Below, in pieces: positions 23,920-32,501 of a stretch of 64,000 nt of DNA. The notes beneath the pieces were generated by a model that worked only from the letters and a program-made list of their open reading frames with translations, was not told the origin of the DNA and did not search any database. The stretch is taken from positions 62,001 through 126,000 of the forward strand of contig NZ_CALPBY010000003.1 in assembly GCF_943181405.1 (NCBI RefSeq), read 5' to 3'. Source of the DNA: Cellulosimicrobium sp. Marseille-Q4280 (GTDB lineage Bacteria; Actinomycetota; Actinomycetes; Actinomycetales; Cellulomonadaceae). Every line of letters begins with the position of its first letter. The first letter of the stretch is position 1. Position numbers and translations under genes: made by a program.

Positions 23920-26013
23920 TCACGCCCGGTCCAGGATCGCCAGGAACTGCTCCTGCGTCGCGACACCGGCGCCCAGGGCCTCGGCGAACGTCGCCGGGTC
24001 GGCGATCCGCACCCCGAGGGACTGGGCCTTGACGTACTTGCCCGTGGAGGACTCCGGGGAGACCAGCATGGACGTGGACGCGGAGACCGACGAGGACGCC
24101 TTGCCGCCTGCGGCCTCGATCGCCTCCGCGATGGAGGTGCGCGAGTAGCCCGGGACCGAGCCGGACACGACCAGGGTCATCCCGGCCAGCGGCGCGGCGG
24201 CGTCCTGCGCGCGCTCGGCGCCCATGTTGACCCCGGCCGCGGCGAGCCGGTCGAGCACGCCGCGCTCGACCAGGGAGTCCAGGCCCTCGCGGATCGTGCG
24301 CGCCTTGACCTCGCCGAACCCGTCGAGGGCGGCGATGTCGGCGGCGGTGGCGGCGCGCAGGGCGTCCATCGTGGGGAACGCGGCGGCCAGGCGACGACCG
24401 GCGGTGCGGCCGGTCATGCGGATGCCGAGCGCGGTGATGACCCGGTTCCACGGTGCGCCCTTGGCGCGGTCGAGCTCGGCGACGATCTTGGCGGCGTTCT
24501 TCGCCCCCAGGGTGCGCCCCTCCCCCATCTGCAGGGTCGTCAAGGTGGCGGCGTCCAGGGTGAACAGGTCGGCGACGTCGTTGACGTGCCCGCCGTCGAC
24601 GAGCGCCGTGGCGATCTCGATGCCGATGCCCTCGACGTCGAACATCTCCGACCGGGTCGCGTAGACCACGGTGCCGAGCACGGAGAACTCCGGGCTGACC
24701 GAGCGCCACAGCAGGGTGGACTTGTCCCACGGCTCACCGGCCGGGTCGGTCTCCGGCGGGGTCCACGGCGCCGAGTCGGCGGGGCGGGCGTCGAGCACGA
24801 CGGACTCGACGTACGGGATGACGTCGTTGGCGCGGGCGAGCACGACGGTGTCGCCGATGCGCACGTCGCGCTCGGCCATCCACGTCGGGTTGTGGCCCGA
24901 GGCGAAGGTGATCGTGGTGCCGCCGACGAACACCGGCTCGACCTCGATCTGGATGCCCATGCGGCCGGTGCGGCCGATGGTGGTGCGCACGGCGACGACC
25001 TTGGTGATGCCGGTCTCGGCGGCGTACTTGTAGGCCAGCGCCCACTTCGGGGCGCGGTCGCCCTCGCCGAGGCGCTTGCGGTCGGCGGCGGCGTTGGCCT
25101 TGATGACGATGCCGTCGATCGGGAAGCCGATCGTGGCGCGCTGGTCCTCCAGGGCGTCCACCTGGGCGAGCACGTCGTCCAGGTGGTCGGCGCCGGAGGG
25201 GACCGGGTGCAGGAAGTCGAGCAGGCTGGCGGCGGTGCCCAGGCCCGCGTCGGCGGCGACGCGCATCGCGTCGGTGTAGAGCCCGGAGGCGGGCGGTCGG
25301 GTCAGGCCTGCGCCGTAGGCGGCGAACGACAGGATGCCTGCGTACGCCTTGTCGCCCTTGCGGAGCATGCCCGCGGCGGCGTTGCGCGAGTTCACGAACG
25401 GCGCGCCGCCGAGCGAGGCGCGCACGGTCTGGGCGCGCAGGAAGTCGGCGTCGGAGCAGTAGACCTCGCCTCGGACCTCGCGGACCCCGTACGTGGGGTC
25501 GATGCGCCGGGGCAGGCCCTGGATGCGCAGGTTCAGGCCGGAGCGGGTGATGTCCTCGCCGTGGGTGCCGGTGCCGCGGGTGGCGACCAGGACCAGGCGC
25601 CCCTCGGCGTCGTACTGGGCGCGGATCGCGAGGCCGTCCAGCTTCGGCTCGATGGCGACGGGGCCGGTGACGGAGCCGACGAACGCCGTCAGGCCGTCGC
25701 GGCCGTCGGCCTTCTCGAGGGACCCCATGCGGCTGGGGTGGGCGACGTCCCCGCCCTTGGACTGCCCCGCGGCGACCTTGCTCAGCAGGTCCTCGTAGTT
25801 GTCGATCTCCGTGGGCGAGAAGGCCACGCGTGCCTCGATCGCGGCGATGCCGGCGTCGTACTCCGCGTCGGTCATCAGCTGCTCGGTGCCGTCGTAGTAG
25901 GCCCGGGCGGCGGCGCGAAGGCGGTCGGCGAGGGCCAGGTAGGCCTCCTCCTCGGCGAGGGAGTCGAGCTGGGCAAAGTCGGCTGCGATCGCGGCGGCGT
26001 CGGTGGTCGTCAT
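23920..26013 (-). CDS. ligA: NAD-dependent DNA ligase lacking the zinc-finger cysteines
   Basis: 697 residues, close to the usual LigA length. Domains in order: Ia region with AYYDGTEQLMTDAEYDAGI; adenylation domain with the nucleophilic lysine in EPKLDGLAI near residue 124; OB fold; helix-hairpin-helix repeats; BRCT domain near 605-690. Where LigA normally has a four-cysteine zinc finger this protein has SVSPEFSVLGTVVYATRSEM and no cysteine. I chose the ATG at 26013 rather than 26022 because it is nine bases after a CCGCACAT element. Probably an element-borne second ligase rather than the host enzyme; activity without the zinc finger is unproven. Confidence 0.88.
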   Translation of the reverse strand: MTTTDAAAIAADFAQLDSLAEEEAYLALADRLRAAARAYYDGTEQLMTDAEYDAGIAAIEARVAFSPTEIDNYEDLLSKVAAGQSKGGDVAHPSRMGSLEKADGRDGLTAFVGSVTGPVAIEPKLDGLAIRAQYDAEGRLVLVATRGTGTHGEDITRSGLNLRIQGLPRRIDPTYGVREVRGEVYCSDADFLRAQTVRASLGGAPFVNSRNAAAGMLRKGDKAYAGILSFAAYGAGLTRPPASGLYTDAMRVAADAGLGTAASLLDFLHPVPSGADHLDDVLAQVDALEDQRATIGFPIDGIVIKANAAADRKRLGEGDRAPKWALAYKYAAETGITKVVAVRTTIGRTGRMGIQIEVEPVFVGGTTITFASGHNPTWMAERDVRIGDTVVLARANDVIPYVESVVLDARPADSAPWTPPETDPAGEPWDKSTLLWRSVSPEFSVLGTVVYATRSEMFDVEGIGIEIATALVDGGHVNDVADLFTLDAATLTTLQMGEGRTLGAKNAAKIVAELDRAKGAPWNRVITALGIRMTGRTAGRRLAAAFPTMDALRAATAADIAALDGFGEVKARTIREGLDSLVERGVLDRLAAAGVNMGAERAQDAAAPLAGMTLVVSGSVPGYSRTSIAEAIEAAGGKASSSVSASTSMLVSPESSTGKYVKAQSLGVRIADPATFAEALGAGVATQEQFLAILDRA

Positions 26014-26022
26014 GGTGTTCAT

Positions 26023-26032
26023 ATGTGCGGCA
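26023..26032 (-). promoter_or_regulatory. CCGCACAT element, instance 11
   Basis: TGCCGCACAT. An ATG directly abuts it (26022), but the nine-base rule points to the ATG at 26013. Confidence 0.74.
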
Positions 26033-26164
26033 GGTGCCCTGTTCTCGTCGCTGGGGCGGGCCTGTGCGGGCCGCCTGAACGTGCCCATCCTCCCGCGGCC
26101 TACCCACGCGCTCGCGGTGATCCTCGCCCTCCTCCTCGCCCTCCTCCTCGCCCTCATCCTCACG

Positions 26165-26240
<76 letters not shown>

Positions 26241-26272
26241 GGCAGCGCCGCGCTGGCGCGACCGCGCGCTCC

Positions 26273-26348
26273 AGTAACCGAGAACAGCGAGCCCATTGCT
26301 CTCAGTTACGCCAATAAGCGAGAATAACGACGACGATGTTCTCGGTTA
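26273..26348. promoter_or_regulatory. four-site operator array upstream of Fic
   Basis: Four related half-sites TAA(C/G)(C/T)GAGA: TAACCGAGAAC at about 26273, an inverted TCTCAGTTA near 26298, TAAGCGAGAAT near 26313, and an inverted GTTCTCGGTTA near 26338. The outer pair is a perfect inverted repeat and the inner pair a shorter palindrome. The last copy ends about 13 bases before the GTG of the Fic gene. Confidence 0.68.
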
Positions 26349-26360
26349 GGAGCACACCCC

Positions 26361-27614
26361 GTGACGCAGCAGCCCCGCCGCCCCGCCGGCACCGCCACCG
26401 GCGGCCAGTACGCCACCTCCTCACGCGGCGAGGCTGACGTGACGCTGAGCTCGACGACGTTCCCGCCCCACGAGCACGAGACGCTGCCGTGGGTGTCGCG
26501 CAACGGGCGCCGGTCCGAGATCAGCGAGTACACCGCCTCCATCCCGCCGACGATCGCCGACCTGCCCCTGGTCGCCTCCCGCGAGCTCACCGAGGCCAGC
26601 CGCGCCGCGCTGGTGGACATCGCCGTCCTGGAGCGGTCCTACGCCAGCCAGGTCGCCACCCTCGAACCTTTCCTGCTGCGCACCGAAGCCATCGCGTCCT
26701 CCCGGATCGAGGAGGAGCTGACCACCGTCGACCAGCTGGCGCGCGCGCAGTACGGGATCAGCGCGCCCAAGACCGCGCGCACCGTCAAGGGCGCCATCGA
26801 CGGGCTGAACCTGCTCGTCACCCGCGCCGGCGACGGGGTGGACCTGGACGACATCCTCGCCGCGCACCGACCGCTCATGGCCGACGACCCCGAGGAGAAG
26901 TGGTACGCCGGCCAGCTTCGCCAGGTCCAGAACTGGATCGGCGGGTCCAACCGCTCCCCTCTCGGGGCCGTGCACGTCCCGCCCACGCACGAGCGGGTCC
27001 CCGAGCTCATGGACGACCTGGTCGCCTTCATGCGCCGCACCGACGTCGACCCGGTGCTGCACGCCGCCGTCGCCCACGCCCAGTTCGAGTCCATCCACCC
27101 GTTCACCGACGGCAACGGGCGCGTGGGGCGCTCGCTCATCAACGGCGTGTGGCGCTACCGCGGCGTCACCGCCCGCATGGCCGTCCCGGTGGCGTCGGCG
27201 ATCGTCGCAGACCGCGAGCACTACTTCGAGCTCGTCAACGGCTACCGCACCGGCGACGTCGAGCCGTTCGCGCTCTACCTGGCCGACGCGACCGCACGCG
27301 CCGCCGAGGAGGCCGCAGTCTCCGCCGAGCGGCTGATCGCGCTGCCCGAGCAGTGGCGCGAGCGCGTGCGCCCTCGCAGCGGCTCCGCGGCCGCCGCCCT
27401 GCTGCCGCTGCTGCCGAGCAACCCGATCGTGGACGCCCACGACGTCGCCCGCCTGACCGGCGCGTCTCAGGCCCGCGCCTACACCGCGATCGAGCGGCTG
27501 GTCGGCGACGGCGTCCTGCGCCCGATCACGGCGTCCAAGCGGGACATGACCTGGGCGGCCGGCGAGGTGCTCGACGAGGCCGACCTGATGGTGGACCGGC
27601 TGCGCCTGCGCTGA
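26361..27614 (+). CDS. GGQF-tagged Fic-family AMP-transferase with winged helix
   Basis: 417 residues. The tag RPAGTATGGQYATSS then GEADVTL occupies residues 7-29. A Fic/DOC N-terminal domain follows with SSRIEEE (about 113-119), which fits the auto-inhibitory motif. The Fic core motif HPFTDGNGRVGR is near residues 247-258, so the enzyme should transfer AMP from ATP to a protein hydroxyl. A C-terminal winged-helix part (ARLTGASQARAYTAIERLV) could bind DNA. The GTG has a TAGGAG ribosome-binding site. The operator array upstream suggests autoregulation. Monocistronic, with a terminator downstream. The target is unknown. Confidence 0.88.
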   Translation: MTQQPRRPAGTATGGQYATSSRGEADVTLSSTTFPPHEHETLPWVSRNGRRSEISEYTASIPPTIADLPLVASRELTEASRAALVDIAVLERSYASQVATLEPFLLRTEAIASSRIEEELTTVDQLARAQYGISAPKTARTVKGAIDGLNLLVTRAGDGVDLDDILAAHRPLMADDPEEKWYAGQLRQVQNWIGGSNRSPLGAVHVPPTHERVPELMDDLVAFMRRTDVDPVLHAAVAHAQFESIHPFTDGNGRVGRSLINGVWRYRGVTARMAVPVASAIVADREHYFELVNGYRTGDVEPFALYLADATARAAEEAAVSAERLIALPEQWRERVRPRSGSAAAALLPLLPSNPIVDAHDVARLTGASQARAYTAIERLVGDGVLRPITASKRDMTWAAGEVLDEADLMVDRLRLR

Positions 27615-27677
27615 GCGGGGCCACCCCTACCTTCTTGGCGGTGCCCGCACAGCGCGTGCAGTTGCCGGGAAGCACGA

Positions 27678-27716
27678 AGGGTGGCGCCACCCCGACGTGC
27701 GGGGCGGTGCCACCCT
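27678..27716. terminator. bidirectional terminator
   Basis: An 11-bp stem with one G-T pair (27678-27688 with 27706-27716) between the convergent Fic gene and the 27766 gene. Confidence 0.72.
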
Positions 27717-27765
27717 GACCGGCGCGGCCGGTACTACTGGATGTCCGAGATGGCCGCGACGGCCC

Positions 27766-28032
27766 TCACGCCTTCGCGGGCAGGCGCCAGGCCGGGTAGA
27801 CCTCGTCGAGGTGGGCGACCCGGGCCGGGCTCATCGGCGAGCGCTTCTGGATGAACGCCTTGCGCTGGCGGTTCAGCCACGACCCCAGCAGGGACTCGTC
27901 GTGGTTGCGCGACCCGGGCTCGGGGTGGCGGTCGTTCTCGGCGTAGAACGCCGCGGCGCGCGCGGCCGTCTCGGCGAACTCCGCGCCCTGCGGGCCGAGC
28001 TCGGTGGGGGCGATGGCGGTGGGCTGCGTCAT
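27766..28032 (-). CDS. small helicase-associated-domain-like protein
   Basis: 88 residues. LLGSWLNRQRKAFIQ ... RVAHLDEVYPAWRLP matches the pattern of the helicase-associated (HA) domain, a small three-helix nucleic-acid-binding module usually repeated in large helicases and here standing alone. It follows thyA by 43 bases with its own GAAGGAGA ribosome-binding site, probably as the last gene of the thyA operon. Confidence 0.65.
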   Translation of the reverse strand: MTQPTAIAPTELGPQGAEFAETAARAAAFYAENDRHPEPGSRNHDESLLGSWLNRQRKAFIQKRSPMSPARVAHLDEVYPAWRLPAKA

Positions 28033-28075
28033 GGTGCTGGTGTCTCCTTCGGTGGTGCGGGCGGTGCGGGCGGGC

Positions 28076-28876
28076 TCAGACCGCGATGGGGGCCTTGATG
28101 CCCGGGTGGTGCTGGTACCCGACGACCTGCACGTCGTCGATCTCGTACTCGAACAGCGACGGCGCGCGCCGCAGCTCGAGCGTCGGGTACGGGTACGGGT
28201 CGCGGGCCAGCTGGGTGCGGACCTGCTCGACGTGGTTGGAGTAGATGTGGACGTCGCCGCCGGTCCAGACGAACTCCCCGACCTCGAGGTCGAGCTGCTG
28301 GGCGACCATGTGGGTCAGCAGCGCGTAGGAGGCGATGTTGAACGGCACGCCGAGGAACAAGTCGGCCGAGCGCTGGTAGAGCTGGCACGACAGGCGCCCG
28401 TCGGCGACGTAGAACTGGAACAGCGCGTGGCACGGCGGCAGGGCCATGTCGTCGACCTCGGCGGGGTTCCACGCCGAGACGATGTGCCGGCGCGAGTCCG
28501 GGTTGGTCCGCAGCGAGTCCATGACGCGGGCGATCTGGTCGATGTGCTCGCCGTCGGGCGCCGGCCACGACCGCCACTGCACCCCGTACACCGGCCCGAG
28601 GTCGCCGTTCTCGTCGGCCCACTCGTCCCAGATGCGGATGCCGCGCTCCTGCAGCCAGCGCACGTTGGAGTCCCCGCGCAGGAACCACAGCAGCTCGCCG
28701 ATGATCGAGCGCAGGTGGACCTTCTTGGTGGTCACCAGCGGGAAGCCCTCGGCGAGGTCGAACCGGATCTGGCGGCCGAACACGCCGATGGTGCCGGTGC
28801 CGGTGCGGTCGCCGCGCTCGGCGCCGTTCGCGAGCACGTCGGCCAGCAGGGTCTCGTACTGGTTGCTGGACGTCAC
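28076..28876 (-). CDS. thyA: thymidylate synthase
   Basis: 266 residues, the normal size for ThyA, which methylates dUMP to dTMP with methylene-tetrahydrofolate. Visible features: [19 protein letters not shown] at the N-terminus, the catalytic cysteine in [13 protein letters not shown] near residue 149, [20 protein letters not shown] and the dUMP-binding HIYSNHVEQ. The GTG at 28876 overlaps the upstream stop by four bases (GTGA). Encoded in an operon with the NADAR-SLOG fusion. On a mobile element it probably boosts thymidine supply for replication. Confidence 0.95.
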   Translation of the reverse strand: MTSSNQYETLLADVLANGAERGDRTGTGTIGVFGRQIRFDLAEGFPLVTTKKVHLRSIIGELLWFLRGDSNVRWLQERGIRIWDEWADENGDLGPVYGVQWRSWPAPDGEHIDQIARVMDSLRTNPDSRRHIVSAWNPAEVDDMALPPCHALFQFYVADGRLSCQLYQRSADLFLGVPFNIASYALLTHMVAQQLDLEVGEFVWTGGDVHIYSNHVEQVRTQLARDPYPYPTLELRRAPSLFEYEIDDVQVVGYQHHPGIKAPIAV

Positions 28877-29283
28877 GGGGACTCCTCGTGGTCGGTGGTG
28901 CGGGCGGCCGGGCTGACCGCCTCGAAGTGCAGGGCCTCGCGCAGCACGCGCTCGGTGTCGGGGCTGATGTGCTCGGGCCCGACGCGGTAGACCTCCTCCA
29001 GCGCCTGGCCGAGCCGGCGGGCGCCGGGGCTCGTGCGCCGGGCGACGAACGCCGCGGCGAGCCCCGGGCGCTGGGCGCCGGTGTACCAGAGCCCGTCGTC
29101 GTCCTGGCCGTAGCCCGCCCGCGTGCCGGCGCGGTGCAGCGCGAGCACGAGGAACGTGTCCTGCTGGCCGTACCAGGTCAGGTGCTCGGCAACGACGGCC
29201 AGCACCTGCTCGGTCGTCGAGCCCGGGTGGCGATCGAGGTGGCCGGCGACGACGTCCGTGAGCTCGCTCAGGGTCGGGGTCAT
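28873..29283 (-). CDS. hypothetical protein with winged-helix-like N-terminus (paralogue)
   Basis: 136 residues. [17 protein letters not shown] ... [23 protein letters not shown] resembles the N-terminal domain of the 19049-19798 protein. No further domain. ATGA and GTGA overlaps join it to the NADAR-SLOG gene upstream and thyA downstream. Confidence 0.65.
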   Translation of the reverse strand: MTPTLSELTDVVAGHLDRHPGSTTEQVLAVVAEHLTWYGQQDTFLVLALHRAGTRAGYGQDDDGLWYTGAQRPGLAAAFVARRTSPGARRLGQALEEVYRVGPEHISPDTERVLREALHFEAVSPAARTTDHEESP

Positions 29284-30308
29284 CGGCCGTCCGGGTTCTC
29301 GATCGTGGTGCGCCGCGCGACGACGTCGACGAGCACCATCGGTCGGCGCGCAGCGCGAGCCTTGGCGATGGCCGAGACGGTGCCGCCGGTGGTGATCTGC
29401 GGGTTGTGCACGGCGACGATGAGGTTCGCGTCGCGGACCATGAACGCGTTGCGCTCGTGCAGCAGGCGCACGTCGTAGTCGTCGCCGAGCACCAGGTGCC
29501 GCTCGGCCTGGCCCAGCAGGTGCTCCCAGGTGGCGGCCTGCTGCGGGGACCAGCGGTTGGGCTGGGCCCAGAACGGCACGTAGGCCCACAGGCGCAGGTC
29601 CGCGGCCAGCGCGGCCTGGCTCCACCACGTGTCGGCCCCGATCGCGAACCCGCTGATGGCGACCTTGGTCTTGTGGTCGGCCTTGAGCTTGACGGCGAGC
29701 CGGTCGAGCTCGGCGCGCGCGAAGTCGCTCTGGGCGTCGGTCAGCAGGTGGGGGCGGTGCCCGGTGACGGCCACGCGCGTCCAGCGCCGGTACGCCCCGC
29801 GCAGGTAGTCGCGGTGCGCCATCAGGGCCCGGCCGAGCGCGTTGTCGCCGGCGTGGGCGCGGTGGCGGTCGCAGAAGCACTGCCCCCACGCCTGGTCGTG
29901 CCAGGCGCGCCTCTCGGTGCCGGTGCCCTCGATCAGCAGGGCGTCGCGGGTCGCGATGAGCGCGTTGCGCAGCGGGACGTCGGTGAACTTCGCGGCGACC
30001 ACCTGGTCCATGACCTCGTAGCGCACGCGGGTGTCCCACTCGGCCTTGGTCACGCGCATCGTCGCGGCCCGGCCGGCGGCCTTCGCCTTGGCGGCGGTGG
30101 GCGCGAGCCGGATGGCGCGCCGCTGTTCGGGGTCGTCGGTCTTGAGCGCGTGGAAGGCGTGCTCGGCCGTGGGGTAGACCTCGTCGCCGAGGCGCACCGC
30201 GGCGCGGTAGAAGCTGGACAGGAACTCGTGCTGCTCGCGGAACCGGTCGATCAGCAGGTCGTGGTTGACGTACACCTCGGACGCGGCGCGCGGCGTGGGG
30301 CGGCTCAT
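29280..30308 (-). CDS. NADAR-SLOG (DUF1273-like) fusion protein
   Basis: 342 residues. The N-terminal half is a NADAR (YbiA-like) domain: [35 protein letters not shown] enzymes remove ADP-ribose, including from guanine in DNA, or process NAD-related glycosides. The C-terminal half (about 185-342) looks like a SLOG/DUF1273 nucleotide-sensing Rossmann domain: [46 protein letters not shown]. The fusion suggests sensing or clearing a nucleotide-derived signal or DNA modification, possibly in defence. ATGA overlaps on both sides place it in the thyA operon. Activity is inferred. Confidence 0.78.
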   Translation of the reverse strand: MSRPTPRAASEVYVNHDLLIDRFREQHEFLSSFYRAAVRLGDEVYPTAEHAFHALKTDDPEQRRAIRLAPTAAKAKAAGRAATMRVTKAEWDTRVRYEVMDQVVAAKFTDVPLRNALIATRDALLIEGTGTERRAWHDQAWGQCFCDRHRAHAGDNALGRALMAHRDYLRGAYRRWTRVAVTGHRPHLLTDAQSDFARAELDRLAVKLKADHKTKVAISGFAIGADTWWSQAALAADLRLWAYVPFWAQPNRWSPQQAATWEHLLGQAERHLVLGDDYDVRLLHERNAFMVRDANLIVAVHNPQITTGGTVSAIAKARAARRPMVLVDVVARRTTIENPDGR

Positions 30309-30607
30309 GCGCGGGCCCCGCAGACCGGGCAGGCCCACTGGTTGTGCTCGTCCGTCGCGGGGCAAGGCTGGCCGTCGGGGACCGTGTGGTGCGGGCCGCG
30401 GATCAGCAGCGAGGTGTCGTCGAGGTTCGCGCCGTAGCCGTAGCGAATGCGCTCGCGGACGGCGGTGCCCAGGCGCAGGCCGGGCGGCACGACCACCGCT
30501 GCCAGGGGCTGGCCGGGGATCTGGAACAGGCAGACCCTGTGCCCGTCGCCGCGCGGGTGCACGCCGACGATAAGCATGTCCTGGGTGCCGTGTGTCGTGG
30601 TGCTCAT
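30305..30607 (-). CDS. hypothetical protein with C-terminal Cys motif
   Basis: 100 residues. A beta-rich region (VCLFQIPGQPLAAVVVPPG) is followed by a C-terminal CPATDEHNQWACPVCG, a likely metal site. ATGA overlaps join it to both neighbours in the thyA operon. Function unknown. Confidence 0.65.
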   Translation of the reverse strand: MSTTTHGTQDMLIVGVHPRGDGHRVCLFQIPGQPLAAVVVPPGLRLGTAVRERIRYGYGANLDDTSLLIRGPHHTVPDGQPCPATDEHNQWACPVCGARA

Positions 30608-30957
30608 CGGTCCTCCTGCCAGGCTCGGGGCATCGGCGGGCGCACGTAGGCCCAGCGCCGCTCGATCGTGTCCAGGTGCTCCTCGCTCGGGTCGTCGCCG
30701 GCGCGGCGCAGGTCGCGCGCCAGGCGCCGCTCCCAGGCCATGTAGGCGCGCACCTGCCGGTCGCGGAGCACCTGCCGGCACGCCCACCAGGGGCGCACGA
30801 CGAGCACGAGCGCCGGGTGATACCGGGCGCCGTCCTCCTCGTCGACCTCGGTGACCTTGAACGGCCACGGCAGCACGAGCGTGTGCCGGTGCAGCTCGTC
30901 GCTGCCGGTCGACGGCAGCGCGGAGCCCCAGGCGTGCATGGTCCAGGCGAGGGTCAT
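30604..30957 (-). CDS. hypothetical protein, first gene of the thyA operon
   Basis: 117 residues, soluble, rich in Trp and Arg (WPFKVTEV, RPWWACRQVL). The ATG at 30957 is nine bases after a CCGCACAT element, and the stop overlaps the next ATG by four bases. It therefore leads a run of five overlapping genes plus the HA-domain gene. No domain recognised. Confidence 0.68.
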   Translation of the reverse strand: MTLAWTMHAWGSALPSTGSDELHRHTLVLPWPFKVTEVDEEDGARYHPALVLVVRPWWACRQVLRDRQVRAYMAWERRLARDLRRAGDDPSEEHLDTIERRWAYVRPPMPRAWQEDR

Positions 30958-30966
30958 GGCGTTCAG

Positions 30967-30976
30967 ATGTGCGGCA
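30967..30976 (-). promoter_or_regulatory. CCGCACAT element, instance 12 (thyA operon)
   Basis: TGCCGCACAT, nine bases before the ATG at 30957, inferred to drive genes down to 27766. Confidence 0.76.
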
Positions 30977-30983
30977 GCACGCG

Positions 30984-31601
30984 TCAGCGGCGCACGTGCG
31001 AGGTGCCCTCGATCGGCATGGTGCGCAGGTGCCCGTCGTGGACCTGGGCGATGCGGTCCGTGACCGTCTCGTCGTGCGGCGCGCGCTCCTGCAGGGAGGC
31101 CCTGGTGAGCCGCTCATGGCTGCCGAGGGTCATGCGGACCTCCGTCGTGCCGTAGACGAACCCGCCGTTGAGGCGCCGGCTGACGAACTTGGAGACCTGA
31201 CCGAGCACGGCGACGGTGACCAGCACGAGCGTCGCGGAGATGCTGGACAGGTACACCCAGGACAGCGCGGCCCACAGCGTGGGGATGGCGACGGCGACGT
31301 AGGTGCCCGAGCGCAGCACGACGGCGATGAACCCCGCGATGGCGAGCAGGACGCCGAACAGGGTGGCGAGCACCGACAGGACCTCCAGCGGCGTGCCGGC
31401 GCCCACGACGCTGGTCACCAGGTCGGCGCCGGCCTGCGTCGGGCGCACGGCGAACGCGATCGCCAGCACCAGCAGCGCGAACGGGAAGCCGAACGACACG
31501 GCCCGGCCCGCGTAGTGCAGCGTCGCCACCAGCCGCTCACGGCCGGGTGCGAGCTCCGGGGGCCGGATGACGGTGGCGGACAGCGGGGTGGGGTCGCTCA
31601 C
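30984..31601 (-). CDS. four-pass membrane protein
   Basis: 205 residues with four predicted transmembrane helices (about 33-51, 70-95, 100-120 and 121-140) and a polar C-terminus. I chose the GTG at 31601 because GAGGAG lies seven bases upstream; an in-frame ATG at 31622 overlaps the upstream stop (ATGA) and would add seven residues. It follows the YdjM-like hydrolase in one operon. Function unknown. Confidence 0.62.
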   Translation of the reverse strand: MSDPTPLSATVIRPPELAPGRERLVATLHYAGRAVSFGFPFALLVLAIAFAVRPTQAGADLVTSVVGAGTPLEVLSVLATLFGVLLAIAGFIAVVLRSGTYVAVAIPTLWAALSWVYLSSISATLVLVTVAVLGQVSKFVSRRLNGGFVYGTTEVRMTLGSHERLTRASLQERAPHDETVTDRIAQVHDGHLRTMPIEGTSHVRR

Positions 31602-31618
31602 GCGGTTCTCCTCAGGGG

Positions 31619-32410
31619 TCATGCGCCGATCCCGGGGATCGGCAGGGGTGCGCCGACGGCGCGGGCGATGGTGTCGGCCAGGGCGACGAGCGTGTAGAGC
31701 GAGAGCACGGCGAACAGGGCCATCTCGCGCATGGAGCCGGTCTTGCCGAGGATCGGCAGGGCGACGTAGCCGTTCTGCTGCCAGATGGACCGCACGATCG
31801 GCACGTAGTCCAGGCCCTTGGGCGGCTTGGGGATCCACGGCCACAGCAGCGGCAGGCCGCCGACGGTCAGGAAGTCCCCGACCAGGTGGGTGATGACGCC
31901 CACGACGACGACGGTCGGCAGGATCTCGAACAGGTCGGGGAAGAAGTACAGGACCGGCAGCGTGGCGAGCGCGGCGGTGACCCAGAGCTTGATGACCCCG
32001 CCCTTGGAGAGCTTGAGGACCTTGAGGGTGAAGCCGATCAGCGCGAGCCACAGCAGCGTCGAGCCGGCGGGGATGTACCCCAGGACCGGGACGGTGGCCC
32101 ACCAGGTGCCCAGGTAGGTCGCGCCGAGGTAGAAGCCGATGATGGCCAGCAGGGAGTGCAGGCCGTGGCGGTGCCCACCGGAGGCGGCCTCGACGGTGCG
32201 GGCGGCGACCTTGGTGACGACGCCGCCGGAGTGGGCGATCGTGCCGTTGTGGTGGTCGGCGTCGGGCAGGATCGCTGCCCCGGCGGCCAGGACCGCTCCG
32301 ACGAGCTGGTCGCGCGTCGACATCGGGTGCAGGCCCAGGGCCCAGGGTGCCGTGGATGTGACCGCGAGCCATGCGGCAGCGCCGCTCACGGCGTGGTGGG
32401 TGCCCATCAT
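31619..32410 (-). CDS. YdjM/DUF457-like membrane-bound metal-dependent hydrolase
   Basis: 263 residues. MMGTHHAVSGAAAWLA at the N-terminus, ILPDADHHNGTIAHS, GGHRHGLHSLL and VITHLVGDFLTVGG give the spread His/Asp pattern of the YdjM (inner-membrane metal-dependent hydrolase) family, with several transmembrane helices between. Members are often LexA-regulated in enterobacteria; no SOS box is visible here. The first of two consecutive ATGs is nine bases after a CCGCACAT element. The substrate is unknown. Confidence 0.8.
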   Translation of the reverse strand: MMGTHHAVSGAAAWLAVTSTAPWALGLHPMSTRDQLVGAVLAAGAAILPDADHHNGTIAHSGGVVTKVAARTVEAASGGHRHGLHSLLAIIGFYLGATYLGTWWATVPVLGYIPAGSTLLWLALIGFTLKVLKLSKGGVIKLWVTAALATLPVLYFFPDLFEILPTVVVVGVITHLVGDFLTVGGLPLLWPWIPKPPKGLDYVPIVRSIWQQNGYVALPILGKTGSMREMALFAVLSLYTLVALADTIARAVGAPLPIPGIGA

Positions 32411-32419
32411 GCCCGGTAG

Positions 32420-32429
32420 ATGTGCGGCA
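32420..32429 (-). promoter_or_regulatory. CCGCACAT element, instance 13
   Basis: TGCCGCACAT, nine bases before the first ATG at 32410. Confidence 0.76.
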
Positions 32430-32462
32430 GACCGCCGCTGCGCGCCACGGCATGGCGAGGTC

Positions 32463-32485
32463 GCGCGCCGCGGCGTGCGGCGCGC
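32463..32485 (-). terminator. hairpin terminator
   Basis: A 9-bp GC stem (32463-32471 with 32477-32485) and a five-base loop after the stop of the HD-domain gene at 32502. Confidence 0.5.
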
Positions 32486-32501
32486 TCCCCCGGGGCCCGG
32501 A

